A DNA stretch of 64,000 bases from Clavibacter sp. VKM Ac-2873 (lineage in GTDB: Bacteria > Actinomycetota > Actinomycetes > Actinomycetales > Microbacteriaceae), in assembly GCF_015351075.1 (NCBI RefSeq), contig NZ_JADKRS010000001.1, forward strand, positions 1,116,001-1,180,000, written 5' to 3'. This document shows positions 45,538 through 54,978 of the stretch, one piece after another. A model generated the notes under the pieces. That model saw only the letters and a program-made list of their open reading frames with translations. It had not been told where the DNA came from and did not search any database. The position numbers were made by a program, and so were the translations under genes. Every line of letters begins with the position of its first letter. Position 1 is the stretch's first letter.

Positions 45538-46124
45538 CGGGCCTCCTCGAGGGACATGGAACGTTCACCCTATCGAGCGGGATGCCCACCCCAGCCACGG
45601 AGCAACGACCACGGAGCCGTAGAGCGGAAACAGTCCGGGAGGTGATGCCTCCCCGGACCACCGCGATGCCGGGCACCATCCTCGGATCCATGCATCTCAG
45701 GAAGGTGGTCCGGCGACTGTTCCGCTGAGGGGACCTCGACTGAGACACGCCGAGCGCCGTGAAGGGCCACCGATAGCGGTTCGCATGTCCGGTGACGTTC
45801 GCCCCTGGGCTGCTGGACGGTGACGTGCGCGTCAGCGACGCCCCGGGAAGCCCTCGACTGCCTCCCCCAGCGACATCGACCATGTGCCCGTCGGGTTCCG
45901 AGGCGATGCCTCGCAGACGCTCGTCATCGCCCAGGACCCGGGAACCAGCGGCGCCTGCCCGACCGGCGTCCACCCACGACCTCACGGATCGGGCGCCTCG
46001 ATGCCTGGCCACCCGGCGCCGTCATGGCTGCGGATCACGATGGGGACGCTCGCCTGCTCCCGTCGGAGCACCGCGTGCCGATCGGAGCCGACCCGACCGC
46101 GCCCCTCGTCGTCGTCTCAGCGGG
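45538..46124. other. Gene-free stretch with a nested inverted repeat
   Basis: 587 bp with no credible coding frame; it ends at the stop of the EPS tyrosine kinase gene. An imperfect long hairpin spans about 45621-45728: agcggaaacagt pairs with actgttccgct, and ccggaccacc with ggtggtccgg, with a small internal hairpin near 45640. It marks the right boundary of the foreign-looking region. Confidence 0.55.
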
Positions 46125-47504
46125 TCACCCCGCGGCGCGCGCCTTCCCCGCCGCCCGCCCCGCCTGCTCGGTCTCCGCGCGGTAGTACGCGCGCTTGTCC
46201 TTCGTGGGGCGCACCTTGTTGAGCACGACGCCCAGCACGGATCCGCCCGACTTCTCGACCGCGTCGAGCGCCTCGGTGAGCTGGCCGCGGTGCACGCGCG
46301 TCTGGTCGGCGACCACGATCGCGCCGTCGGTCATGCGGGCCACGAACGCGGCATCGGCGACGGCGATGAGCGGGGCCGTGTCGAGGACGATCACGTCGTA
46401 GGCGGCCCGCGCCTGCGCGACCAGGTCCTCCATGCGCGCGGACGCCAGCAGCTCGCTGGGGTTCGGCGGGATCTCGCCGCTGGTCAGCACCTCGAGGGTG
46501 CCGTCGCCCCAGGGCTGCACGACGTCCTCCATCAGCGCCTGGCCGACGAGCACGGTCGTGAGGCCCGCCTCGCCCTCGAGCCCGAGGTACCGCGCGATCA
46601 CGGGACGGCGGAGGTCGGCGTCGATGAGCAGCACGCGGCGACCGCCCTCGCTGAGCGAGATCGCGAGGTTCGCGGCGACCGTGGACTTCCCCTCGCCGGG
46701 GATGGACGAGGTCACGACGAAGCTCGACGCGCGCTCCCCGAGGAGCACGAAGCGGAGGTTCGCCTTCAGCTGGCGGAAGCCCTCGGCCGCGGTCGACAGC
46801 GGCCGGACCGCCATCGCGAGGCCCGTGACGCCGCGCTCGCGCTCCAGCGCCCCGAGCAGCGGCGCCGTCGTGAGGTGCGCCACGGTCTCGGCGGAGCGGA
46901 CGCGCGTGTCGAGCAGGCGCACCAGCGCGAGGCCGAGGAGCCCCGCGAGGAGCCCGAGGAGGAGGCCCGCGAGCGTGTTGGTGCGGCCGTTCGGCGCGGA
47001 CGGGAACTCGGGCTCGGGGGCCTCCTGGATCACGCGCACGGAGACGGTGGGCGAGCCCTCCGCGCCCTTCGGCGCATACGCCTCGGCGGTGTCGCGGAGG
47101 CTCGTGGCGACGGCGTTGGCGATCGCCGCTGCCTGCGCGGGCGACGGCTCGGTGACGCTGATCTCCATGACCACGGTGTTCTGGGGCGTCGTGACGGTGA
47201 CCGCGCGCGCGAGCTGCTGCGGCGTGAGGTCGAGGCCGAGGCGCGCGATCACGGGCTCCAGCACCGCGGGCGACTCCGCGAGCTCGCCGAAGGACAGCAT
47301 CTGGCTCTGCGTGTAGGTGGCGCCCTGGTTGAGGTCGCTCGCGCTGGATCCGCTGCTCAGCGAGAAGTAGAGCCGGGACTGCGCCGTGAACACCGGGGTC
47401 GCGAGCTGGGACAGGCCGAACGCGACGACGCCGCCCGCGAGGGTCGCGGCGACCACGACGTACCAGTGGCGGCGGAGCAGGGCGGTGAACTCGTGGAGCG
47501 TCAT
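46125..47504 (-). CDS. Polysaccharide co-polymerase / tyrosine autokinase (Wzz-Wzc type)
   Basis: A 459-residue EPS chain-length and export protein. Residues 1-210 are the Wzz domain with membrane segments at about 14-37 and 183-203; residues about 235-440 are a BY-kinase/ParA-type ATPase: Walker A SSIPGEGKSTVAANLA, Walker A' VLLIDADLRRP and Walker B DVIVLDTAPL. The C-terminus carries YYRAETEQ, a short Tyr cluster of only two residues, so autophosphorylation capacity is reduced compared with Gram-negative Wzc. The ATG overlaps the wzy stop (ATGA, 47501-47504). Partner of the Wzy polymerase upstream in the operon. Confidence 0.92.
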   Translation of the reverse strand: MTLHEFTALLRRHWYVVVAATLAGGVVAFGLSQLATPVFTAQSRLYFSLSSGSSASDLNQGATYTQSQMLSFGELAESPAVLEPVIARLGLDLTPQQLARAVTVTTPQNTVVMEISVTEPSPAQAAAIANAVATSLRDTAEAYAPKGAEGSPTVSVRVIQEAPEPEFPSAPNGRTNTLAGLLLGLLAGLLGLALVRLLDTRVRSAETVAHLTTAPLLGALERERGVTGLAMAVRPLSTAAEGFRQLKANLRFVLLGERASSFVVTSSIPGEGKSTVAANLAISLSEGGRRVLLIDADLRRPVIARYLGLEGEAGLTTVLVGQALMEDVVQPWGDGTLEVLTSGEIPPNPSELLASARMEDLVAQARAAYDVIVLDTAPLIAVADAAFVARMTDGAIVVADQTRVHRGQLTEALDAVEKSGGSVLGVVLNKVRPTKDKRAYYRAETEQAGRAAGKARAAG

Positions 47505-48853
47505 CGTGAGGGGGTTCTCTCGGGTAGAGGCGGGAGGGCGGTGGTGCGGGCGGGGTCGGGACGGTCTTCGGAGTGCGCGACGACCCCGAGGGGATCGGGC
47601 GGGGCAGCGGCCTCGCGGCGGAGGATCTGGCTGGTGGCCGCGACGCCCGCCAGGAACCACAGGAACGTCGCGTACTGGGTGATGAGCGCGACGGAGGCGA
47701 GCGCGGGGATCTGCGCGACGAGCGCGATGGTGGCCGCGGTGGCGCGACCGCGCAGCACGAGCCAGATCCCGACGGCGAGGGCGACGAGCACGGCGGCCCC
47801 GACGAGCAGGCCGAACGTCAGCCCGGTGAGCACGAGCTGGCTGTCGATGGAGCGGAATCCGCCGTAGAAGACGCGGCCGTCGCTGCCGCGGTGGGCGGAG
47901 GAGGCCGTGCCGAGGATGCGCATCCCGGGGATGAGGCTGTACAGGTCGCCGCGGTAGTCGGAGCTGTTGGTCGCCTCGGTCCCCGCGTCGTCGAAGACCG
48001 TCTGGACGGAGGGCGCGACGGCGCCGACGACCGCCAGCACGGCGACGGTGACGGCCACGCGCACCCGCAGGGAGATGGCGTCCCGGAGGAACACGATCGC
48101 GAGCACGAGGCCGAGCACCGCGGTGAGCATGCCGACCCGGCTGAAGGTCACGACCGTGCCGACGAGCAGGAGGGTCGTCATCACGAGGCGCGCGGGCAGC
48201 GGGAACCGCGAGGCGAGCGTCAGCGGGATCGCGATCGCGAGGCTGCAGCCGAGCGCGATGGAGTGGCCGAACGCGCCCTCCGCGCGGACGATGCCGCCGC
48301 GGATCTGCAGCGGGCCCCAGGTGGCGCGGAGGGAGCCGCTCCCCGGGAGGAGCACGAAGGGGTTCCAGGTGAGGGCGAACTCCACGATCGCCAGCACGGC
48401 CACCGCGGTGAAGGCGACGGCGACGGCCGCCTGGAGGGACTCCATCCCGACGCGGTGGGCGATCAGGCGCCCGAGCACGTAGCCGCCGAGGCTGTACGTG
48501 AGGAAGCCGATGAGGGTCGGGACCGCGACGCCCGCTCCCCCGCCGAGGACGGTGCCGGCGACGCCGGCGGCCGTCATCAGGATGACGAGCAGGTCGAGGG
48601 GCGACAGGCGGAAGGACCGCACCGGGACGACCGCGGCGACCACGAGCAGCGCCGTGAGCGTCGCCGGGGGGAGGTAGGAGCCGGCGACGGAGACGCCGCA
48701 CCAGATGGGGACGGCGCACAGGGACACGAGCCAGAGCGCCAGCGCGAGGCGCGGGAGGCGACGCAGGACGAGCAGCAGCAGGACGCCGCCGACGAGGCCG
48801 ACGCCGGCCAGCAGGAGCGTCAGCACCCCGGATCCGGCGAGCACGCCGCTCAC
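47501..48853 (-). CDS. O-antigen/EPS polymerase (Wzy-like)
   Basis: A 450-residue membrane protein with about 12 hydrophobic segments and one large extracytoplasmic loop around residues 195-225 plus a second near 290-330 (SSDYRGDLYSLIPGM; GSDGRVFYGGFRSIDSQLV), the layout of Wzy/O-antigen ligase (WaaL) proteins. FSRVGMLTAVLGLVLAIVFL matches the conserved Arg-containing segment. It should polymerise flipped repeat units, working with the co-polymerase encoded downstream by a 4-base overlap. The cytosolic tail (400-450) is Pro/Asp-rich. Identification is by topology and context, since Wzy sequences diverge strongly. Confidence 0.82.
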   Translation of the reverse strand: MSGVLAGSGVLTLLLAGVGLVGGVLLLLVLRRLPRLALALWLVSLCAVPIWCGVSVAGSYLPPATLTALLVVAAVVPVRSFRLSPLDLLVILMTAAGVAGTVLGGGAGVAVPTLIGFLTYSLGGYVLGRLIAHRVGMESLQAAVAVAFTAVAVLAIVEFALTWNPFVLLPGSGSLRATWGPLQIRGGIVRAEGAFGHSIALGCSLAIAIPLTLASRFPLPARLVMTTLLLVGTVVTFSRVGMLTAVLGLVLAIVFLRDAISLRVRVAVTVAVLAVVGAVAPSVQTVFDDAGTEATNSSDYRGDLYSLIPGMRILGTASSAHRGSDGRVFYGGFRSIDSQLVLTGLTFGLLVGAAVLVALAVGIWLVLRGRATAATIALVAQIPALASVALITQYATFLWFLAGVAATSQILRREAAAPPDPLGVVAHSEDRPDPARTTALPPLPERTPSR

Positions 48854-48969
48854 CGGGCGCCCTCGGGCGAGGGTGCGTGCGCGCGCGAAGCCGTCATGTC
48901 GCGCCTCCCCCTCGTTCCCCGCGGCCGTGTCGCCGACCGCGGCCGCCCTTCGTCATTATCTCCGCACGC

Positions 48970-49012
48970 GCCGACGCGGGCGGGTCCGGAGGTCGGACCC
49001 GCCCGCGTCGGC
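48970..49012. terminator. Strong hairpin terminator before wzy / after the PKD protein gene
   Basis: Perfect 18-bp stem: GCCGACGCGGGCGGGTCC (48970-48987) with its complement at 48995-49012, and a 7-base loop. It follows the stop of the large PKD protein gene by 19 bp, upstream of the wzy start at 48853. Confidence 0.9.
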
Positions 49013-49030
49013 GTCGTCATGCCGCGGCGG

Positions 49031-52000
49031 TCATCGCGCCTTCGCGTCGGTGACCAGGAGGTCGTCGATGCGCGTGGTCACGGCGGCGGTCGCGGTCCCC
49101 GACAGGTAGGTCTGGATCCCGATGCCGCCGGCCGCCTGCAGCGCGGACGCCGTGCCGGTCGCGGTCGCGGTCCACGCCGTGGGCTCCGGCTGCCCCGCGG
49201 GCCAGACCTTCGCCTCGAGCGTGGTGGGCGACGTGCCCGTGGTCCGCACGCGCACCTGGAGCTGCTGCCCCGCCGTGTACGTGAGGCCGGGGACGACCGT
49301 CGTCCGGAGCGTCGTGCCGTTCTCGCTCTGCAGGATCGTGACCTGGCCGGTCGACCGCACCCAGACCTGGGTCTGGTACGAGGCCGTGCCGACCTGCCGC
49401 GAGATCACCCGCGTGTAGTCGCCGCCGCCCGTCGGGAGCCGGTCGAGGCCGAACGCGAACGCGATGTCCGAGTCGACCGTCGACACGTCGCCGAGCGTCA
49501 GGGTGCGGGTCGAGCCGATGCCCGATGCCACCTGGCCCGCGCCGTCCCGGACGGACACGATCGACGCGCTGCCGCTCGTCACGGTCCAGGCGCCGCCGGT
49601 CTCGGCGGTGCCCCAGCCGTTCGTCGCGGTGCGCTCGAAGGCGTCCTTCGCGAGGACCCCCGCGGCGGGCGGCGGCGTGACGACCGGCGCGGTCACCGTG
49701 ACCGTGCCGTCCTTCCTCGCCGAGACGAGGCCCTTGTCGTCCGTCACCGTGAGGGACACCGGGTAGGTGCCCGCCGCGGCGTAGGCGTGGTCCACCGCCT
49801 TCCCGCTGCCCGTGGTCCCGTCCCCGAAGGTCCAGGCGTAGGAGGCGACCGTGCCGTCGGCGTCCGTCGACGTGGATCCGTCGAACGAGGCGGTCAGGTC
49901 CTTCGCCGTCGACGCGAACGCCGCCGTCGGGGCCTGGTTCGCCGGGGTGACGACCGGCGCGGTCACCGTGACCGTGCCGTCCTTCCTCGCCGAGACGAGG
50001 CCCCTGTCGTCCGTCACCGTGAGGGACACCGGGTAGGTGCCCGCCGCGGCGTACGCGTGGTCGACCGTCTTACCGGTGCCCGTGGTCCCGTCCCCGAAGG
50101 TCCAGGCGTAGGACGCGACCGTGCCGTCGGCGTCCGTCGACGTGGATCCGTCGAACGAGGCGGTCAGGTCCGTCGCCGTCGACGCGAACGCCGCCGTCGG
50201 CGCCTGGTTCGTCGGCGTCGGCGTCGTGGGCGCGTCGCCCGAGGAGACCCGCACGTCGTCGATCGTCGTGGTGACGGGCGCCGTCGCGGAGCTGGACAGG
50301 AACGTCTGGATCCCGAAGGAGCCCGCCGCCTGCAGCGCCGAGGCGGTGCCCGAGGCCGTCGCGGTCCACGCGCCCGGCTCGGTCTGGCCGGTCGGCCACA
50401 CCTTCGCCTGGAGCGTGGTGGGCGACGTGCCCGCGGTCCGCACGCGGACCTGCAGCCCCTGGCCCGCCGTGTAGGCGAGACCCGGGACGACGACGGTCGT
50501 GAGCGCCGTGCCGTTCTCCGTGAGGAGGAGCGACACCTGGCCGCTCGACCGGACCCAGACCTGCGCCTGGTAGGACGACGAGCCGACCTGGCGCGAGATG
50601 ACCCGCGTGTAGTCGCCGCCGCCCGTGGGCACCCGGTCGAGCGCGAAGGTGAGCGTCGCGTCCGAGGTGGTGGACGACACGCCGCCGAGCGACATGGTGC
50701 GGGTCGAGCCGATGCCCGACGCCACCCGTCCGACGCCGTCGCCGACCGAGAGGATCGACGCGCTGCCGCTCGTCACGGTCCACGCGCCGCCGATGTCCGC
50801 CTGGCCCCACCCGTTCGTGGTCGTGCGGCCGAACGAGTCCTGCGCGAGCACGTCCGACGCGGGCGCCTGGACGGTCACCGGGGAGGTGGCCGTCGTGGCG
50901 AGGCCCTGGTCGTCCGTGACCGTGAGCGACACCGCGAAGGTGCCGGCCGCGGCGTAGGCGTGGCTCGTGGTGCGGCCCGTGCCCGTGGTCCCGTCGCCGA
51001 AGGCCCAGGCGTAGGACGCCACGGTGCCGTCGGGGTCGCTCGACGTGGAGGCGTCGAGCGCGGCGACGAGGCCGGCCACGGAGCTCGTGAACCGGGCGAC
51101 GGGCGCCTGGTTGACGGGCGGGGCGGTGACCGTGACGCGCGCGGTCGTGCGACCGGTCGCCCCCTTGTCATCCGTCACCGTCAGCGCGACCTGGTAGGTG
51201 CCGGCCTGCGCGTACGGGTGGGCGATGGAGGCCCCGGTGCCGGTCGCGCCGTCGCCGAACTCCCACGCCCAGGACGCGACGGTGCCGTCCGGATCGGAGG
51301 AGGCGCGGCCGTCGAGGTTCGCGACCAGGTCGGTCGTGGTCGACGCGATGACCGCGGTGGGCGCCCGGTTGACCGGGGGCGCGACGACCTGGACCCGCGT
51401 GGACGCGGAGCCCGTCAGGCCCCTTTCGTCCGTCACCGTCAGCGTCACCGTGTAGGTGCCGCCCGCGGCGTAGGCGTGCGTCGGCGTCGGGCCGGTGCCC
51501 GTGCTGCCGTCGCCGAAGTCCCACGCGTAGGAGGCGACGGTGCCGTCGGCGTCCGTGGAGGCGGATCCGTCGAGCTTCGCCGTGAGGTCCGTCGCGGTGG
51601 CCGTCACCACGGCGGTCGGCGCGGTGTTCGCGGGCGCCGCCTGCACGGTGACGTCCTGCTGCGTGCGGTTCGTCGTGCCGCGGTCGTCCGTCACCGTGAG
51701 CGCCACCGGGTAGGTGCCGGCCTGGGCGTACGTGTGCGACTGCTGCGCGCCGGACGCCTGGACGCCGTCGCCGAAGTCCCAGGCGTAGCCCGTGATGGTG
51801 CCGTCGGCGTCGCTCGACCCCGTCGCGTCGAACGACGCGGCCAGGGCCTCCGCCCGCTGCGTGAACGCGGCCGTCGGGGCCTGGTTCGGCACGCGGCCGG
51901 TCGTCCCGAGCGAGTAGTGCGTCGCGATGGCGCTGGGCGTCAGCACGGTCGGGTACACGGCTACCTCGTCCATCCGGCCGTCGAAGGTGCCGCTGGAGGA

Positions 52001-54931
52001 GTTCCAGGTGTTGTCGCCGCCGATGCGCCAGTAGCCGTCGTAGGCCTGCGCCTGCGTCTGGCCGTTCTGGCCGACGAGGGCGCCGTCCACGTAGAGCTTC
52101 AGGCCGTCGGATCCCTGCGACGCGACCATGTGGTGCCAGCGGCCGTCGTTGTAGGCGCGGTCGGATCCCGCGAGGTTCGTCTGGCCCGTCCACGTGCCGA
52201 ACTGCAGGCGTCCGTCGTCCTGCATGTAGACGTGGCGGTCGTAGTTGCCGGAGAAGGCGAACGGATCCGCGTTGTCGCCGAAGCCGATCAGCTTGCCGCC
52301 GCGCGTGGTGGTCGTCTGGAACCACATCTCGAGCGAGTAGGAGGTCGGGTTCGAGACCCGCTGCTGGCTCACCGCGATGCTGTCCGCGAACGCCGCCGCC
52401 TGGCCGACCGGACCCGTGAGGGCGCCCGCCTGGCCGAAGCGCACGTTGCGTCCGACGTTCGCGCCGACCTCGTTCTGCCCGGCGTCCTTGAGGGTCGACG
52501 AGCCGTCGGCGTCGTCGAGGCGCCAGTACGACGACGGGTCGGCCGCGTACACGGCCTTGCCGTAGGCGTCCGCGGGCGCCGGCGGGATGGGCGAGGTGCG
52601 GCCGGAGGCGACCAGGTGGTCGACCACGTCGGCGCGCGTGAGGGCGGTCGGGTAGACCGCGACCTGCGCGATGTCGCCGGCGAGGTAGGCGCTCCGGGGC
52701 TGGCCGGGCCAGCCGCCGAGGTTGTCGCCGCCGACGCGCCAGTAGCCCGTGTAGTCCTGGCCCTGGGTGGTGTCCGCGCGCTGGCCGGCGAGCTTGCCGT
52801 CGACGAACAGCTTCATGCCCGCGGGGCTGAGCGTGGCGACGATCTGGTGCCACTTCCCGTCGTTGAACCCGGGGGCCGAGCTCAGCGTCTGGGTCGCGCC
52901 GGTGTAGACGCCGAAGAACACGCGGCCGTCGCCGTCGAGGTAGACCATGCGGTCGTAGTTGCCCGACGTGCCCGTGCTGTTGTTGCCGAAGCCGACGACC
53001 TTGCCGCCCGAGGTCGAGGTCGTCTTGACCCACGACTCCACGCTGAAGGTGTTCGGCGCCTGCACGGCCTGCGGCGTGACCGCGAATGACCCGTCCTGGC
53101 CGGAGAAGGTGGTGGCGGTGGATCCGTCGATCGGGCCCGCGGCACCGCGCGTGGCGGCGTCGACGCGGAGGTCCTGGAAGCCGACGTGGTCGAGGCCGGC
53201 GGTGCCGTCCTCCTCGTCGAGCGGGTAGTACGCGGTGGCGCCGTCGTCCTTCACGCTCGTGGCGTACGCGTCGCTGCCGGACTGGTCCGTGATCGTCACG
53301 GGATCGCTCGTGCGGTTCACGCTGTTGCCCGCGGCGTCCGTCACGTACACGCGGTACGTGTGGGCGCTGCCGGGCACCAGACCCGTGTCGATGAAGCCCA
53401 TCGACGGCCGCTGCCAGAACGTGGAGTCCTGGGTGACCTGGTAGACGGGCGTGGCCGTCTTCCCGTCGCGCACGACCTTGTACGTGAGGCGCGCGTTGTC
53501 GCGGTCGAACGTGGCCTGCCAGGAGACGCGGGCCTCGCCCTTCGTATAGGAGATCGCCTTCGGGAGCAGCTGGTCGTTGGAGTTCGGGCCGATCTTGTTC
53601 GGGGCGCCCTTCGCCATGGCGTAGCGGACCAGGCCCTGCTGGGCCGTCGTGTTGACGTAGGGGAACTCGCCGCCGACGACGACGTAGTCCTCGTTGCCGT
53701 TGACGCTCCAGGCCGCCTGGCCCTGGCCCGTGAAGGAGCCCGTGACGTACTTCGGGAACCAGGTGAGCAGCGACGGGGACGGCGTGCCGGCCCAGTTGTG
53801 GTAGCCGTACGGGTCGGCCGTGGCCGTGCCCGTGGCCTGCTTGCTGAAGGCGATGCTGTGCTGGAAGGTCCACGGGTCCGTCTGCGGGAAGCCGCCGATG
53901 TTGCCGCAGTAGTGCGGGTGGCCGGCCACGTACGCGACCGTGCTGGTCGCGAAGACCGAGTAGGTGTCACCGTGGCAGTCCTCGACCCAGTTCACGACGC
54001 CCGTGTTCGGGTCGGCCGAGAACGCGCCCTCGAGGTTGCCGCCCGCGCCGAACGTGTATCCGGATCCGTAGACCCGGTCGTCCGTCGCGAAGAGGCTCGT
54101 GATCGACGACTCCTTGCCGGCGTTCTGGACCTGCTGGTTCGCGGCCCACGGGAGCGAGGCGCCCGAGGCGGGGTCCACCGCACCGAGCCCGTAGGTCGGC
54201 GTGCCGGACAGCTGCGTGAAGCGGCCGCCGACGACGAGCTTCGACGCGTCCTTCGTGAGCGTGAGCGCGTCCACGACGGTGTCCGCATCCGCGACGAACG
54301 GCAGCGTGCTCCCGTTCGTCGCGGACACCGCGGCGAGGTAGTTCCGAGCGGCGCCGTTGACGCTGCGGAAGGTCCCGCCGAGGTACACGGTGTCGTTCGA
54401 GGCGCTCACCGTGCGGGTCTGGCTGCCCATGATGGGGCGGAACGCGGGGATGACCTTCCCGGTCGCCGTGCTGAACGCGGCGGCGCGGTAGTAGCCCTGG
54501 CCGTCGATGTCGGTGAAGTCGCCGACCACGTAGATCCGGGAGCCGTCGGGCGACGCGGTGACCGAGAGCGCCTGCGCGTTGAGCTTCGGCGCGAAGGACG
54601 TGATGAGCGCGCCCGTGCGGATGTCGTACGCGAGCAGGTTGCTGCGGGGCGTGAGGTTCGTGCCGGGCGCGGCGCCCGCGGGGCGCGCGTTCTGGAACTT
54701 GCCGGCCACGTAGACCGTGTCGCCGACGACGACCTGCGACCAGGCGACGCCGTCGATCTGGGTCGTGGGCAGCGGGTCGGCGGTGACCGTGACGGGCGTC
54801 TTCGGGTCGGTGGGGTCGACCGGCGCGGAGTCCGCCATGGCGGGCTGCGCGATGACGACCGCGGACAGGATGACCGCGGCGGCCGCGGTCATCGCGGCCA
54901 GGCGACGTCCCGCGGAGGAGAGGATGCTCAT
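49031..54931 (-). CDS. Giant secreted LamG/PKD repeat protein of the EPS locus
   Basis: A 1966-residue surface protein. Signal peptide 1-34 (MSILSSAGRRLAAMTAAAAV); beta-propeller of DUF5122-like repeats to about residue 420 (RIYVVGDFTDIDGQGYYRAA); a fibronectin-like stretch; two concanavalin A-like LamG domains near 570-750 and 800-970 (both with GKWHQ/GRWHHMVA and YWRVGGDN/YWRIGGDN); four PKD domains near 1017, 1097, 1187 and 1274; a DSFGRTTTNGWGQADIGG module at ~1360; two more PKD domains near 1574 and 1662; and a second DAFERTATNGWGTAETGG module at ~1759. The last two PKD domains are nearly identical in DNA. No LPXTG or membrane anchor is seen, so it is likely secreted or bound to the polysaccharide. 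ATG at 54931 has AAGGA before it. Confidence 0.85.
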   Translation of the reverse strand: MSILSSAGRRLAAMTAAAAVILSAVVIAQPAMADSAPVDPTDPKTPVTVTADPLPTTQIDGVAWSQVVVGDTVYVAGKFQNARPAGAAPGTNLTPRSNLLAYDIRTGALITSFAPKLNAQALSVTASPDGSRIYVVGDFTDIDGQGYYRAAAFSTATGKVIPAFRPIMGSQTRTVSASNDTVYLGGTFRSVNGAARNYLAAVSATNGSTLPFVADADTVVDALTLTKDASKLVVGGRFTQLSGTPTYGLGAVDPASGASLPWAANQQVQNAGKESSITSLFATDDRVYGSGYTFGAGGNLEGAFSADPNTGVVNWVEDCHGDTYSVFATSTVAYVAGHPHYCGNIGGFPQTDPWTFQHSIAFSKQATGTATADPYGYHNWAGTPSPSLLTWFPKYVTGSFTGQGQAAWSVNGNEDYVVVGGEFPYVNTTAQQGLVRYAMAKGAPNKIGPNSNDQLLPKAISYTKGEARVSWQATFDRDNARLTYKVVRDGKTATPVYQVTQDSTFWQRPSMGFIDTGLVPGSAHTYRVYVTDAAGNSVNRTSDPVTITDQSGSDAYATSVKDDGATAYYPLDEEDGTAGLDHVGFQDLRVDAATRGAAGPIDGSTATTFSGQDGSFAVTPQAVQAPNTFSVESWVKTTSTSGGKVVGFGNNSTGTSGNYDRMVYLDGDGRVFFGVYTGATQTLSSAPGFNDGKWHQIVATLSPAGMKLFVDGKLAGQRADTTQGQDYTGYWRVGGDNLGGWPGQPRSAYLAGDIAQVAVYPTALTRADVVDHLVASGRTSPIPPAPADAYGKAVYAADPSSYWRLDDADGSSTLKDAGQNEVGANVGRNVRFGQAGALTGPVGQAAAFADSIAVSQQRVSNPTSYSLEMWFQTTTTRGGKLIGFGDNADPFAFSGNYDRHVYMQDDGRLQFGTWTGQTNLAGSDRAYNDGRWHHMVASQGSDGLKLYVDGALVGQNGQTQAQAYDGYWRIGGDNTWNSSSGTFDGRMDEVAVYPTVLTPSAIATHYSLGTTGRVPNQAPTAAFTQRAEALAASFDATGSSDADGTITGYAWDFGDGVQASGAQQSHTYAQAGTYPVALTVTDDRGTTNRTQQDVTVQAAPANTAPTAVVTATATDLTAKLDGSASTDADGTVASYAWDFGDGSTGTGPTPTHAYAAGGTYTVTLTVTDERGLTGSASTRVQVVAPPVNRAPTAVIASTTTDLVANLDGRASSDPDGTVASWAWEFGDGATGTGASIAHPYAQAGTYQVALTVTDDKGATGRTTARVTVTAPPVNQAPVARFTSSVAGLVAALDASTSSDPDGTVASYAWAFGDGTTGTGRTTSHAYAAAGTFAVSLTVTDDQGLATTATSPVTVQAPASDVLAQDSFGRTTTNGWGQADIGGAWTVTSGSASILSVGDGVGRVASGIGSTRTMSLGGVSSTTSDATLTFALDRVPTGGGDYTRVISRQVGSSSYQAQVWVRSSGQVSLLLTENGTALTTVVVPGLAYTAGQGLQVRVRTAGTSPTTLQAKVWPTGQTEPGAWTATASGTASALQAAGSFGIQTFLSSSATAPVTTTIDDVRVSSGDAPTTPTPTNQAPTAAFASTATDLTASFDGSTSTDADGTVASYAWTFGDGTTGTGKTVDHAYAAAGTYPVSLTVTDDRGLVSARKDGTVTVTAPVVTPANQAPTAAFASTAKDLTASFDGSTSTDADGTVASYAWTFGDGTTGSGKAVDHAYAAAGTYPVSLTVTDDKGLVSARKDGTVTVTAPVVTPPPAAGVLAKDAFERTATNGWGTAETGGAWTVTSGSASIVSVRDGAGQVASGIGSTRTLTLGDVSTVDSDIAFAFGLDRLPTGGGDYTRVISRQVGTASYQTQVWVRSTGQVTILQSENGTTLRTTVVPGLTYTAGQQLQVRVRTTGTSPTTLEAKVWPAGQPEPTAWTATATGTASALQAAGGIGIQTYLSGTATAAVTTRIDDLLVTDAKAR
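49674..50213. repeat. 270-bp direct repeat inside the PKD gene
   Basis: The segment around 49681-49945 recurs at about 49951-50215 with very high identity, including the ggcgcggtcaccgtgaccgt block; the unit is 270 bp (90 codons, one PKD domain). It is recent and in frame, hence a hotspot for gain or loss of one domain. Confidence 0.85.
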
Positions 54932-54978
54932 TTCGTCCTTGCTGGATGGGTGGTGCGGGTGAGGGAGGGTGCCGGTGG

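Noticed and set aside
47573..53089. Very long plus-strand open frame (over 1800 codons) antisense to wzy and the PKD gene
   Set aside because: It is Arg/Gly/Val-rich low complexity, a by-product of high GC at third positions. The minus strand there has clear domains and signal peptide.
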